Of a stretch of 15,080 nucleotides of DNA, positions 1-6,566 are shown piece by piece (position 1 is the first letter of the stretch; every line of letters begins with the position of its first letter). A program made the position numbers and the translations under genes. The stretch comes from Flavobacteriaceae bacterium (GTDB taxonomy: Bacteria > Bacteroidota > Bacteroidia > Flavobacteriales > Flavobacteriaceae). The notes under the pieces were generated by a model. The model was not told where the DNA came from, did not search any database, and saw only the letters and a list, made by a program, of their open reading frames with translations. The stretch is from positions 1-15,080 of the forward strand of contig PAQB01000032.1 in assembly GCA_002709185.1 (NCBI GenBank). Direction: 5' to 3'.

Positions 1-199
1 TCTTATCAGTAAACAAATTGGACCCATTGCTAAATTGGATAAAATTCAATTTACTTTGGGATTACCAAAAACCCGTTCTGGTAAAATCATGCGCCGAATT
101 TTAAGAAAAATAGCCAATAAAGATGCTTCAAATTTAGGAGACATCAGCACCTTGTTAAACCCTGAAGTGGTTGAAACAATAAAGAATAATGCTATTTAG
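1..199 (+). CDS. acs: Acetyl-CoA synthetase, C-terminal end (partial)
   Basis: The last 65 codons of an acetate-CoA ligase, read from base 2 to a TAG at 197-199; the rest lies left of the window. The enzyme activates acetate to acetyl-CoA through an acetyl-adenylate. The visible piece is the small C-terminal lid domain of the ANL adenylating superfamily. It contains the very conserved [11 protein letters not shown] motif, whose lysine (codon at 83-85) is the catalytic lysine that protein acetylation inactivates in characterised homologues. The tail SNLGDISTL matches the Acs family closely, which favours Acs over other acyl-CoA synthetases. The next gene is on the opposite strand and ends 59 bases away, so the two converge. 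No strong terminator was seen between them, only a short A/T-only inverted repeat. Confidence 0.93.
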   Translation, partial: LISKQIGPIAKLDKIQFTLGLPKTRSGKIMRRILRKIANKDASNLGDISTLLNPEVVETIKNNAI

Positions 200-258
200 A
201 AACTCCGATTATAGGATATAATTTTCCACCATCAAATTACCAAGAAAAAGACTTTTTT

Positions 259-813
259 TTAATTCAATAGCTTATCATTAATGGCTTGCATAATAAATGT
301 ATAATATTCCATGTTCGCTGGGACAATAGAAAAATCAGGATGTTTATGCGCTTGGCATTTTTTTAGCTCTTCAAAAGAAAAAAGTCTAACCGCATCTACT
401 TCTTCTTTCTGAATGCTTAATCCTTCAATAGCTACTGGAAGTTTACACAGAAAAACGTGTTGAAATTCAGCATCTATAATCCCATTTGAAAATTTATTGA
501 CATTTTTTCGAACTGAAATAAGATCCAAATCTTCGGGCTTAACTGAAAGTCCAATTTCCTCCTCAATTTCTCGTGTTGCTCCCTCAAGTACTGTTTCACC
601 TGAGGCCACATGTCCAGCAACAGAAACGTCCCATAGATTGGGGAAAGTCTGTTTGTTCGCAGCGCGTTTTTGTAATAAAATATTTGGAGTAGGGGTGTAG
701 AACCAAATGTGAACGGTGGGGTGAAATAAACCTTCTTGATGCAAAAGCGCTTTGTCAGCACTTTGACCAGTCGGTTTGCCATTTTCATTCCAGATGTCTA
801 AAATTTCAAGCAA
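259..813 (-). CDS. NUDIX hydrolase (YfcD-like), TTG start
   Basis: A 184-residue NUDIX hydrolase of the type related to isopentenyl-diphosphate isomerase and E. coli YfcD. The full NUDIX box GX5EX7REUXEEXGU is present at residues 67-89: G67, E73, R81-E82, E85-E86, G88. The glutamates bind the divalent metal that drives hydrolysis of a nucleoside-diphosphate-linked substrate. The family-typical GLFHPTVHIWFY segment is at residues 28-39. The substrate cannot be read from sequence. The frame is closed by a TGA at 820-822, and no ATG lies between that stop and conserved sequence, so the TTG at 811-813 is the only sensible start. It begins two bases after the stop codon of the upstream M42 peptidase gene, which suggests translational coupling in one transcript. 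Confidence 0.93.
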   Translation of the reverse strand: MLEILDIWNENGKPTGQSADKALLHQEGLFHPTVHIWFYTPTPNILLQKRAANKQTFPNLWDVSVAGHVASGETVLEGATREIEEEIGLSVKPEDLDLISVRKNVNKFSNGIIDAEFQHVFLCKLPVAIEGLSIQKEEVDAVRLFSFEELKKCQAHKHPDFSIVPANMEYYTFIMQAINDKLLN

Positions 814-815
814 TC

Positions 816-1904
816 CTAGTCAAAATAACTAAAGGTTTCCCCAGATTTAATTTTAAGAAGCGTTTCGTAAATCATACGAATGACATTTTCAACATCATCT
901 CTGTGTACCATTTCGACAGTTGTGTGCATATAGCGAAGCGGCAATGAGATCAATGCTGAAGCAACACCTCCATTGCTATATGCAAAGGCATCAGTATCTG
1001 TCCCTGTTGCCCTGGAAAGCGCAGCGCGCTGAAATGGAATTTTATTGGCTTCTGCTGTATCTACTATCAAATCTCTTAACTTTTGTTGTACTGCAGGCGC
1101 ATAGGCAATTACAGGACCTTGACCCATTTTACAATGCCCCTGTTTCTTTTTATTAATCATTGGGGTGGTTGTATCGTGTGTAACATCAGTTACAATGGCA
1201 ACATTTGGTTGAATGGTATGCGTAATCATTTGCGCACCACGCAAGCCAATTTCTTCTTGCACAGAATTGGTAATATAAAGTCCAAATGGAAGTTCTTTTT
1301 TATTCTCGTGAAGTAAACGTGCAACCTCTGCTATCATAAAACCGCCCATGCGGTTGTCCAAGGCACGACAGACAAAATGGTCTTTGTTTAAAATATGGAA
1401 TTCGTCTGGGTAAGTGATTACACAGCCCACATGCACACCTAGTTTTTCAACAGCTTTTTTAGATTGACATCCAATGTCAATAAAAATATTATCAGGTTTT
1501 GGGGGCTGTTCCTTAGCCATACTTCTTGTATGAATCGCAGGCCAACCAAATACGCCTTTTACAATGCCCTTTTTGGTGTGGATATTGACGACCTTACTGG
1601 GTGCTATCTGATGATCGCTTCCGCCATTTCGAATGACGTAAATTAACCCATCTTCAGAAATATAGTTGACATACCATGAAATTTCATCGGCATGTCCTTC
1701 AATAACAACTTTAAACCTAGCCTCTGGGTTAATGACCCCAACAGCAGAGCCGTAAGTGTCTGTAATAAAAGTATCAACATAAGGTTTTAAGTAATCCATC
1801 CACAGCTTTTGACCTTCCCACTCATAGCCGGTTGGTGCTGCGTTGTTTAAGTAAGCTTCTAAAAAATTTAATGATTTCTTGTTTAAAATTTTCTTTTTGG
1901 CCAT
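816..1904 (-). CDS. M42 family metallo-aminopeptidase
   Basis: A 362-residue M42 peptidase (glutamyl aminopeptidase/endoglucanase-M-like), the usual family length. These are cytoplasmic di-metal exopeptidases that trim peptides from the N-terminus, often as large tetrahedral oligomers. Metal and catalytic residues are all visible: H71 and D73 in EGHADE, D183 in ALDNRMGG, the E217-E218 pair in QEEIG (general base and ligand), D240 in VTDVTHD, and a late histidine, H327, in RYMHTT. The GTDTDA stretch at 301-306 is also typical. There is no signal peptide, so it should be cytosolic. ATG at 1904 is followed by a lysine-rich N-terminus. The NUDIX gene begins two bases after its TAG, so the pair is probably one operon. 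Its substrate preference within M42 is not determined. Confidence 0.95.
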   Translation of the reverse strand: MAKKKILNKKSLNFLEAYLNNAAPTGYEWEGQKLWMDYLKPYVDTFITDTYGSAVGVINPEARFKVVIEGHADEISWYVNYISEDGLIYVIRNGGSDHQIAPSKVVNIHTKKGIVKGVFGWPAIHTRSMAKEQPPKPDNIFIDIGCQSKKAVEKLGVHVGCVITYPDEFHILNKDHFVCRALDNRMGGFMIAEVARLLHENKKELPFGLYITNSVQEEIGLRGAQMITHTIQPNVAIVTDVTHDTTTPMINKKKQGHCKMGQGPVIAYAPAVQQKLRDLIVDTAEANKIPFQRAALSRATGTDTDAFAYSNGGVASALISLPLRYMHTTVEMVHRDDVENVIRMIYETLLKIKSGETFSYFD

Positions 1905-1970
1905 TGTTTATATTTTGGTTAAAAATAACAAAACTCTACGATTTTAGAAGCAGGATTACAACATATTTTT

Positions 1971-1978
1971 TAACTTTG
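1971..1978 (+). promoter_or_regulatory. Putative -7 promoter element for the DUF4294 gene
   Basis: TAACTTTG matches the Bacteroidetes -7 consensus TAnnTTTG exactly and ends 17 bases before the ATG at 1996, giving a leader of about 10-12 nt. No clear TTG-type -33 element sits at the expected distance, so the strength is uncertain. Confidence 0.5.
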
Positions 1979-1995
1979 AAAAGGATTGATATACC

Positions 1996-2673
1996 ATGAT
2001 TAGACAGACAACTTTATTTTATTTATTTACATTCTTTATCTGCGAGAGTCAAACCCCAATATTTGACACAGATTCAATTCAAAAGCCTTTTTTAATGATT
2101 GTGGGGGATACCATCACCAACAGTTCGATCAATTTATCAGAGGTTGTGATTCTCCCAAAATTGCGCATTAAATCTAAAGAAGACCGCCGCCGCTATTTAA
2201 TCTTACAACGTAAAACGATTAAAGTCTATCCCTATGCCAAATTAGCTGCTGAAAGACTTGAAACATTAAACGAAAGAATTGAAAGCGTCAAGAGTAAACG
2301 CAAGCGCAAACAATACACCCGCCGGGTTCAAAAATTTGTAGAGGATGAATTTTCTGAAAAGCTCAAAAAATTCACAATTACCGAAGGTCAAATTCTGATT
2401 AAATTAATCCACCGTCAAACAGGGGAGACGGCCTTTGATCTCATTAAGGATCTCCGAAGTGGTTGGCGTGCTTTTTGGTATAACAACACCGCTAAATTAT
2501 TTAAAATGTCTCTTAAAATCCCTTTTGATCCTGCGGTTTCTGAAGAAGATTATTTAATCGAAGATATTTTGCAAAGGCAATTTCAAAATGGGACTTTAGA
2601 ATATCAACCCGCCCATAAAGACTTTGATTTGTACGTACTTTCGAAACAATGGCAATCAATTTCCAATAAATAA
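1996..2673 (+). CDS. DUF4294 domain-containing exported protein
   Basis: A 225-residue protein recognised as DUF4294, a family of unknown function found mainly in Bacteroidetes. Residues 1-18 are hydrophobic after an initial Arg and look like a Sec signal peptide. There is a cysteine at 16, but the residues before it (FFI) do not make a convincing lipobox. Residues 50-205 hold the domain: the VILPKLRIKSKEDRRRY start, the KVYPYAKLAAERL helix, a very basic Lys/Arg-rich region near 95-110, and the conserved IKLIHRQTGETAFDLIKDLR block followed by WRAFWYN. It is probably periplasmic or surface-associated. It diverges from the M42 peptidase gene with 91 bases between the starts; this neighbourhood recurs in flavobacteria as far as I recall, though a functional link is not established. 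Confidence 0.9.
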   Translation: MIRQTTLFYLFTFFICESQTPIFDTDSIQKPFLMIVGDTITNSSINLSEVVILPKLRIKSKEDRRRYLILQRKTIKVYPYAKLAAERLETLNERIESVKSKRKRKQYTRRVQKFVEDEFSEKLKKFTITEGQILIKLIHRQTGETAFDLIKDLRSGWRAFWYNNTAKLFKMSLKIPFDPAVSEEDYLIEDILQRQFQNGTLEYQPAHKDFDLYVLSKQWQSISNK

Positions 2674-2696
2674 CCGAAATATTCATTTTTTATTCA

Positions 2697-2751
2697 CCCG
2701 TTTATTACACCAATAGTACCGCTTATTACATCATTTGGCCGTTTATTACAT
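2697..2751 (+). promoter_or_regulatory. Three phased direct repeats, candidate LytTR-type operator
   Basis: Three near-identical 13-mers, CCG(T/C)TTATTACA(C/T), lie at 2698-2710, 2719-2731 and 2739-2751, with start-to-start spacings of 21 and 20 bases, i.e. two helical turns. Read as 9-mers beginning at 2697, 2718 and 2738 they fit the published LytTR-domain site pattern [TA][AC][CA]GTTN[AG][TG] with one mismatch each, and the 11-12 base spacers match the 12-13 reported for paired LytTR sites. The array ends 28 bases before a -7 element at 2780, the position expected of an activator. The repeats are seen directly; which regulator binds is inferred. Confidence 0.6.
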
Positions 2752-2779
2752 GACCCTTTATTTGTTGTTGTCCAGTACA

Positions 2780-2787
2780 TACATTTG
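2780..2787 (+). promoter_or_regulatory. Putative -7 promoter element of an intergenic transcript
   Basis: TACATTTG fits TAnnTTTG exactly. The nearest TTTG upstream (2761-2764) is only 15 bases away, shorter than the usual 19-21, so the promoter would be weak without an activator. That agrees with the repeat array just upstream. The predicted transcription start is about 2793-2795. Confidence 0.5.
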
Positions 2788-2793
2788 TATTAG

Positions 2794-2905
2794 CGAAAGT
2801 GGAAGGATTACAAACAATTCAAAACAAAATCGCCCTTTTTTGCCCGAAATACCTACTTAAGGAGCGCATCAAGAAGCCCATATCTTGTTTGCGCTTCTTT
2901 ATTTT
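2794..2905 (+). ncRNA. Candidate regulated small RNA, about 110 nt
   Basis: The stretch between the putative promoter at 2780-2787 and the terminator hairpin at 2859-2905 has no ATG and no coding frame of useful length, yet has its own operator array, -7 element and terminator. The simplest reading is a small non-coding RNA of about 110 nt. The 5' part is A-rich and mostly single-stranded by eye (about 2803-2830), followed by a C/U-rich segment with two GCCC blocks around a run of six T (2832-2845). Weak pairing of 2797-2802 with 2852-2858 is possible. I do not recognise it as 6S, tmRNA, RNase P or SRP RNA. The alternative is that the hairpin merely terminates the DUF4294 transcript and nothing separate is made here. 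Confidence 0.42.
2859..2905 (+). terminator. Rho-independent terminator
   Basis: A long hairpin: a 10-bp outer stem pairs 2859-2868 with 2890-2899 (one G-U), a small T/TT internal loop follows, then a 5-bp inner stem pairs CAAGA (2870-2874) with TCTTG (2883-2887) around an 8-base loop. The right side runs into TATTTT. Only the plus strand has the T-rich tail, so it terminates rightward transcription, either of the candidate small RNA or of the DUF4294 gene ending 185 bases upstream. Confidence 0.75.
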
Positions 2906-2949
2906 AACAAAAATACAATCCTAAAATCAGACCCTTAATCATGAAAAAG

Positions 2950-3687
2950 TCAAAGTGATGATTTAAAAATTAGAATGAGTCGGCTAGAAAGTTTTGGATC
3001 AAAAGCTTGTAAATCATAAGATCCAAAACAATCTATTAATTGAAGTCCATTTGCAGATAGCATTGTTTTAAAATCTTCGTGGCTGTATGCCCGTACTATT
3101 TCTTCAAAATTATAGGTTTCAGTTCCGTCTTTGACTTGAATTGATTTTCGAATAAAATTACCATCAAAAACCCGTTTTATTTGAAAATTAACGCCATCTA
3201 TATCAACACTGTTTTGGGGGACGAGTGTGTTGATTACATTGTCAATATTCATGAAATCAATAACACCAATACCATCAGCTTTTAAACTCTTTTTAATAGC
3301 CATTATTACCATAAGGTCATCTTCCAAAGTATCAAAATACCCAAAACTTGTAAACATATTTAGTACCACATCAAACTTTGATTTCATGGGCTTTCGCATA
3401 TCGTGAACGGAAAATTTTAAGCGATCGTTCGAATGTGTATTTGCTGCATCTATACTTTGCTTTGATAAATCTACTCCAGTAACATCGTAACCCATTTGAT
3501 TCAAGAAGATGGCATGACGGCCTTTACCACAAGCTAAATCTAAAATCTTTTGATCCTTGGCAATATTTAAATATTCAACAAGGTTGCTAATAAACCGCTG
3601 AGCTTCATCATCGTTTCGATTTTTGTATAGAATGTGGTAATAGGAAGTATCAAACCAAGATTGAAACCACTTTTTTTGAATTGACAT
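2950..3687 (-). CDS. Class I SAM-dependent methyltransferase
   Basis: A 245-residue Rossmann-fold methyltransferase of the Methyltransf_25/11 type. Motif I is ILDLACGKGRHA at residues 48-59 (the glycine-rich S-adenosylmethionine loop), the acidic strand-2 motif is GVDLS at 71-75, and a motif IV-like segment VVLNMFTSFGYF is at 107-118. The N-terminus (WFDTSYYHILYKNRNDDEA) is typical of a widespread bacterial subgroup with no assigned substrate. Soluble and cytoplasmic. There is no RNA-binding add-on domain, so a small molecule or protein substrate is as likely as RNA. It is transcribed divergently from the THUMP RNA methyltransferase gene, with 60 bases between the two starts. Confidence 0.93.
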   Translation of the reverse strand: MSIQKKWFQSWFDTSYYHILYKNRNDDEAQRFISNLVEYLNIAKDQKILDLACGKGRHAIFLNQMGYDVTGVDLSKQSIDAANTHSNDRLKFSVHDMRKPMKSKFDVVLNMFTSFGYFDTLEDDLMVIMAIKKSLKADGIGVIDFMNIDNVINTLVPQNSVDIDGVNFQIKRVFDGNFIRKSIQVKDGTETYNFEEIVRAYSHEDFKTMLSANGLQLIDCFGSYDLQAFDPKLSSRLILIFKSSL

Positions 3688-3708
3688 ATGTATTTGGACT
3701 AACGCTGG

Positions 3709-3741
3709 TAAAAATACTGTATTTTTGATATTTATTTCAAA
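3709..3741 (-). promoter_or_regulatory. Putative promoter of the SAM methyltransferase gene
   Basis: On the minus strand, TTTG at 3741-3738 is followed after 21 bases by TATTTTTA (3716-3709), one base off TAnnTTTG. The spacing is right for a Bacteroidetes promoter, and the leader to the ATG at 3687 would be about 15 nt. It overlaps the promoter read in the other direction. Confidence 0.5.
3720..3727 (+). promoter_or_regulatory. Putative -7 element for the THUMP methyltransferase gene
   Basis: TATTTTTG fits TAnnTTTG exactly and ends 20 bases before the ATG at 3748. A TTTG at 3693-3696 is 23 bases upstream, slightly longer than usual. The element lies inside the spacer of the divergent minus-strand promoter. 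Confidence 0.5.
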
Positions 3742-3747
3742 CTTTTT

Positions 3748-4911
3748 ATGGAAGATAATTTTGAAATGGTCGCCAAAACATTATTTGGCTTTGAAGAACT
3801 TTTAGAGAAAGAACTCAGACAGCTTGGTGCCCAATACATCAAAAAGGGCGTCAGACATGTTCGTTTTACAGGCGACAAAGGTTTTATGTACAAATGCAAC
3901 CTTGGCTTGAGAACTGCAATAAAAATTTTGAAACCTATAAAGCAATTTCATGTCAAAGACGAAAATGATTTGTACAAAAAGATCAAATCCATGGGATGGG
4001 AAGATTATCTTGATGTGGATGGAAGTTTGGCAGTAAGCGCTACATTAAGTGGAGACACATTCACACATTCTCAATATGTGGCTTTAAAAACCAAAGATGC
4101 TATCGTAGATCGCTTTAGAGATTCAACAGGCGAACGCCCCAATGTAGATCTTCGATTTCCGGACCTTAAGATTGATGTACACATCGATAGAAAGTTGTGT
4201 TCTGTTTCATTAGACAGTTCAGGAGAATCTCTCCACAAAAGAGGTTATAAAATTGCCACCAACATTGCGCCAATCAACGAGGTGTTGGCAGCAGGCTTGG
4301 TAATGCTTTCTGGTTGGGATGGCCAATCGGACTTTATGGATCCCATGTGTGGTTCTGGTACTATTTTAATTGAGGCGGCAATGATTGCCTGCAACATTCC
4401 ACCAAATCTAATGCGAAACGAATTCGGATTTGAACGTTGGAAAGACTGGGATGTTGATTTGTTTGAAAAAATTGAAAATTCTCTGTTGTCCAAAACGCGT
4501 GATTTTCACCATAAAATAATGGGCTTTGACAAGTCACCAAGTGCCGTTCGAAAAGCATTGGAAAATGTCAAAAATGCGCATTTGGAGGAATTTATTTATG
4601 TGAAGCACGAAGATTTCTTTAAAACACAAAAAGGAGGTGAAAATCACCTTCATATGCTATTTAACCCACCCTATGGCGAACGACTGGACCTGGACATGGA
4701 AACTTTTTATGGGAATATTGGAAGCACTCTAAAGCATAAATACGCGGGTACCACTGCATGGTTTATTACATCAAATCTTCAAGCCTTAAAGCATATTGGA
4801 CTAAGAACTTCCAGAAAAATTAAACTTTATAATGCGAAACTTGAGGCCCGTCTCGTCCGTTATGACATGTATTCGGGCAGCAAAAAAACACATAAGAATA
4901 ATACAAAATAA
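3748..4911 (+). CDS. THUMP domain-containing RNA methyltransferase (RlmL N-terminal-like)
   Basis: A 387-residue member of the THUMP plus Rossmann-fold methyltransferase family, resembling the N-terminal half of E. coli RlmL (23S rRNA m2G2445) without its second catalytic half. Residues 1-60 are the N-terminal ferredoxin-like region (MVAKTLFGFEELLEKEL), about 60-160 the THUMP RNA-binding domain, and 165-380 the catalytic domain. That domain has motif I DPMCGSGT at 198-205 and the catalytic FNPPYGERL at 305-313; the NPPY signature indicates methylation of an exocyclic or ring nitrogen, here probably guanine N2. The C-terminal tail is lysine-rich. ATG at 3748 is used; a second in-frame ATG at 3766 (residue 7) could also serve. 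The exact rRNA or tRNA site is not provable from this sequence. Confidence 0.93.
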   Translation: MEDNFEMVAKTLFGFEELLEKELRQLGAQYIKKGVRHVRFTGDKGFMYKCNLGLRTAIKILKPIKQFHVKDENDLYKKIKSMGWEDYLDVDGSLAVSATLSGDTFTHSQYVALKTKDAIVDRFRDSTGERPNVDLRFPDLKIDVHIDRKLCSVSLDSSGESLHKRGYKIATNIAPINEVLAAGLVMLSGWDGQSDFMDPMCGSGTILIEAAMIACNIPPNLMRNEFGFERWKDWDVDLFEKIENSLLSKTRDFHHKIMGFDKSPSAVRKALENVKNAHLEEFIYVKHEDFFKTQKGGENHLHMLFNPPYGERLDLDMETFYGNIGSTLKHKYAGTTAWFITSNLQALKHIGLRTSRKIKLYNAKLEARLVRYDMYSGSKKTHKNNTK

Positions 4912-4973
4912 ATTGCGCTAGCATTTCGAAAATTTTACTTTATAAATTTTTGAATAAAATTCACTTCTTTGTC

Positions 4974-5003
4974 TTTGAAAACACAAAAAAGGTCTTACTT
5001 TTG
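4974..5003 (+). promoter_or_regulatory. Promoter of the helicase-CIA30 unit
   Basis: TTTG at 4974-4977, an 18-base gap, and TACTTTTG at 4996-5003 make the clearest complete -33/-7 promoter in the window. The transcription start should fall near 5009-5010, which rules out the in-frame TTG at 5009 as a normal start and supports the ATG at 5027. Confidence 0.65.
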
Positions 5004-5026
5004 CAAAGTTGAACTCAAAGCTAATT

Positions 5027-6559
5027 ATGCTAACTACTTACGAAAAAGAAGAACGTAAAGAAGGTAAACAACTTTACCATTACCAAAAAGGTGCCATTCA
5101 AAAGATATTCCAATGTTTTGAATCTGCCGTTGAAGATTATCATTTATTATACCAACTACCAACAGGTGGAGGTAAAACTGTGATATTTTCAGAAATTGTC
5201 AGTCAGTACCTAAAAACACAAAAGAAAAAAGTTTTGGTAATGACACACCGTATTGAATTGTGCAAACAAACCTCAAACGTGTTATCCGAATTTGGCGTTA
5301 CCAATAAAGTCATTGACAGTAAGGCGAAATTAGACGATCAAAAAAAATTTGATTGTTTTGTGGCGATGGTAGAAACGCTTAACAACCGTCTTAAAGACGA
5401 TAAATTAGACATTTCTGACATTGGTCTTGTGATTATTGATGAAGCCCATTACAATTCATTTACCAAACTCTTTAAGTTTTTTGATAAAGCTTTTATTTTA
5501 GGCGTTACTGCAACCCCCTTAAGCTCAAATATAGAACTTCCAATGACGGACAACTACAATGAGTTGATTGTTGGCGAAAGCATTGAATCGCTTATTGAAA
5601 ATCGGTTTTTGGCGCGTGCAAATATGTATTCTTACAATGTTGGACTGACTTCTTTGGTTGTTGGCGCCAACGGAGATTACACTGTTAAATCTTCGGAAGA
5701 CTTATATACCAATAATGAGATGCTATCAAAACTGATGGATGCTTACACAGAGCGCTGTCATAACAAAAAGACCTTAATTTTTAACAACGGCATCAATACC
5801 TCATTATTTGTATACGACTTGTTTAAGCGCGCTGGTATGCCCATTGCACACCTAGATAATACCACCACAAAGAAAGAGCGTGCCAACATACTGAAGTGGT
5901 TTAAAGAGACACCTAATGCGATACTCACTTCAGTGAGTATACTAACCACTGGATTTGACGAACCAAGCGTAGAATCTATCATCTTAAATCGCGCTACAAA
6001 ATCATTGACATTGTACTACCAAATGATTGGACGTGGCTCACGAATTTTTAAAAACAAAGATACTTTTGATGTTATAGATTTAGGAAATAACTTTCACCGA
6101 TTTGGACCCTGGGGGAGTACCAATTTAGATTGGCATCGCATATTTAAATACCCAAGCCATTATTTAGATGGGATTTTAAGTGATGAAGAGCTTGAAAGTA
6201 ATTTTGTTTATGAAATGCCTGAAGAAATTCGAAAATCTTTCGATAAATCTGAAGGTGTTTATTTCGATATCAACAAAACTTATGTAGCTTCTATAAGACA
6301 AGGAGAGTCTTCAAAGGTCGTATTGAGAAGATCTATAGCACAGCACGCTAAGATATGTGTTGAAAATAGCGAGGATATTTTTGATGCATTGATGCTTGTA
6401 AAGTTACTTAATGATGATATTGATTTTAGAATCCATCGCTACTCAAAATGCATCAGTAAAAGCACGCATAATTTTTTAGCATGGCTTAAGGAAGACTACA
6501 AGAAAAAATTACGTTCACATTTGAGACAAAATTTTGATCTTATCAAATCTGAAATTTAG
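5027..6559 (+). CDS. DEAD/DEAH box (SF2) helicase
   Basis: A 510-residue superfamily 2 helicase of the type III restriction/UvrB-like ResIII group. Visible motifs: Q-motif-like YHYQKGAI at 17-24, Walker A QLPTGGGKT at 43-51, DEAH box at 138-141, TAT at 161-163, motif V ILTTGFDEP at 305-313, and motif VI QMIGRGSR at 332-339 with its arginine fingers. The two RecA domains cover about 15-190 and 240-360. Residues about 370-510 are a basic C-terminal extension of unclear function that I cannot match to a known domain. It probably unwinds or remodels nucleic acid using ATP; nothing nearby (no methylase, specificity or nuclease gene) points to restriction-modification. Start: the frame is open from a TTG at 5009, but the promoter geometry favours this ATG. 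The CIA30 gene starts 7 bases after the stop. Confidence 0.92.
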   Translation: MLTTYEKEERKEGKQLYHYQKGAIQKIFQCFESAVEDYHLLYQLPTGGGKTVIFSEIVSQYLKTQKKKVLVMTHRIELCKQTSNVLSEFGVTNKVIDSKAKLDDQKKFDCFVAMVETLNNRLKDDKLDISDIGLVIIDEAHYNSFTKLFKFFDKAFILGVTATPLSSNIELPMTDNYNELIVGESIESLIENRFLARANMYSYNVGLTSLVVGANGDYTVKSSEDLYTNNEMLSKLMDAYTERCHNKKTLIFNNGINTSLFVYDLFKRAGMPIAHLDNTTTKKERANILKWFKETPNAILTSVSILTTGFDEPSVESIILNRATKSLTLYYQMIGRGSRIFKNKDTFDVIDLGNNFHRFGPWGSTNLDWHRIFKYPSHYLDGILSDEELESNFVYEMPEEIRKSFDKSEGVYFDINKTYVASIRQGESSKVVLRRSIAQHAKICVENSEDIFDALMLVKLLNDDIDFRIHRYSKCISKSTHNFLAWLKEDYKKKLRSHLRQNFDLIKSEI

Positions 6560-6566
6560 TTTTAAA

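Noticed and set aside
220..256. Possible convergent terminator between acs and the NUDIX gene (A-run followed by T-run near 243-258)
   Set aside because: The stem would be A/T only with a loop of about three bases; too weak to call.
2859..2905. A perfect Shine-Dalgarno-like AAGGAG at 2859-2864, suggesting a short coding gene
   Set aside because: No ATG or GTG follows at a useful distance; the motif is the left arm of the terminator hairpin, and genes in this window do not use Shine-Dalgarno sequences.
2938..2961. Inverted repeat AATCAT...ATGATT around the stop codon of the SAM methyltransferase gene
   Set aside because: Six A/T-rich base pairs without a T tail on the minus strand; no support as a terminator.
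4761..4771. GTTTATTACAT inside the THUMP methyltransferase gene, matching the intergenic operator repeat
   Set aside because: A single copy with no phased partner and no promoter nearby; it encodes ordinary conserved residues, so it is probably chance.
4929..4970. AAAATTT...AAATTTT inverted repeat after the THUMP gene
   Set aside because: Pure A/T stem in A/T-rich DNA; not distinguishable from background.
5027..6559. Helicase as part of a restriction-modification or anti-phage system
   Set aside because: ResIII-like motifs are present, but no methylase, specificity subunit, nuclease or other defence gene is adjacent; neighbours are housekeeping genes.
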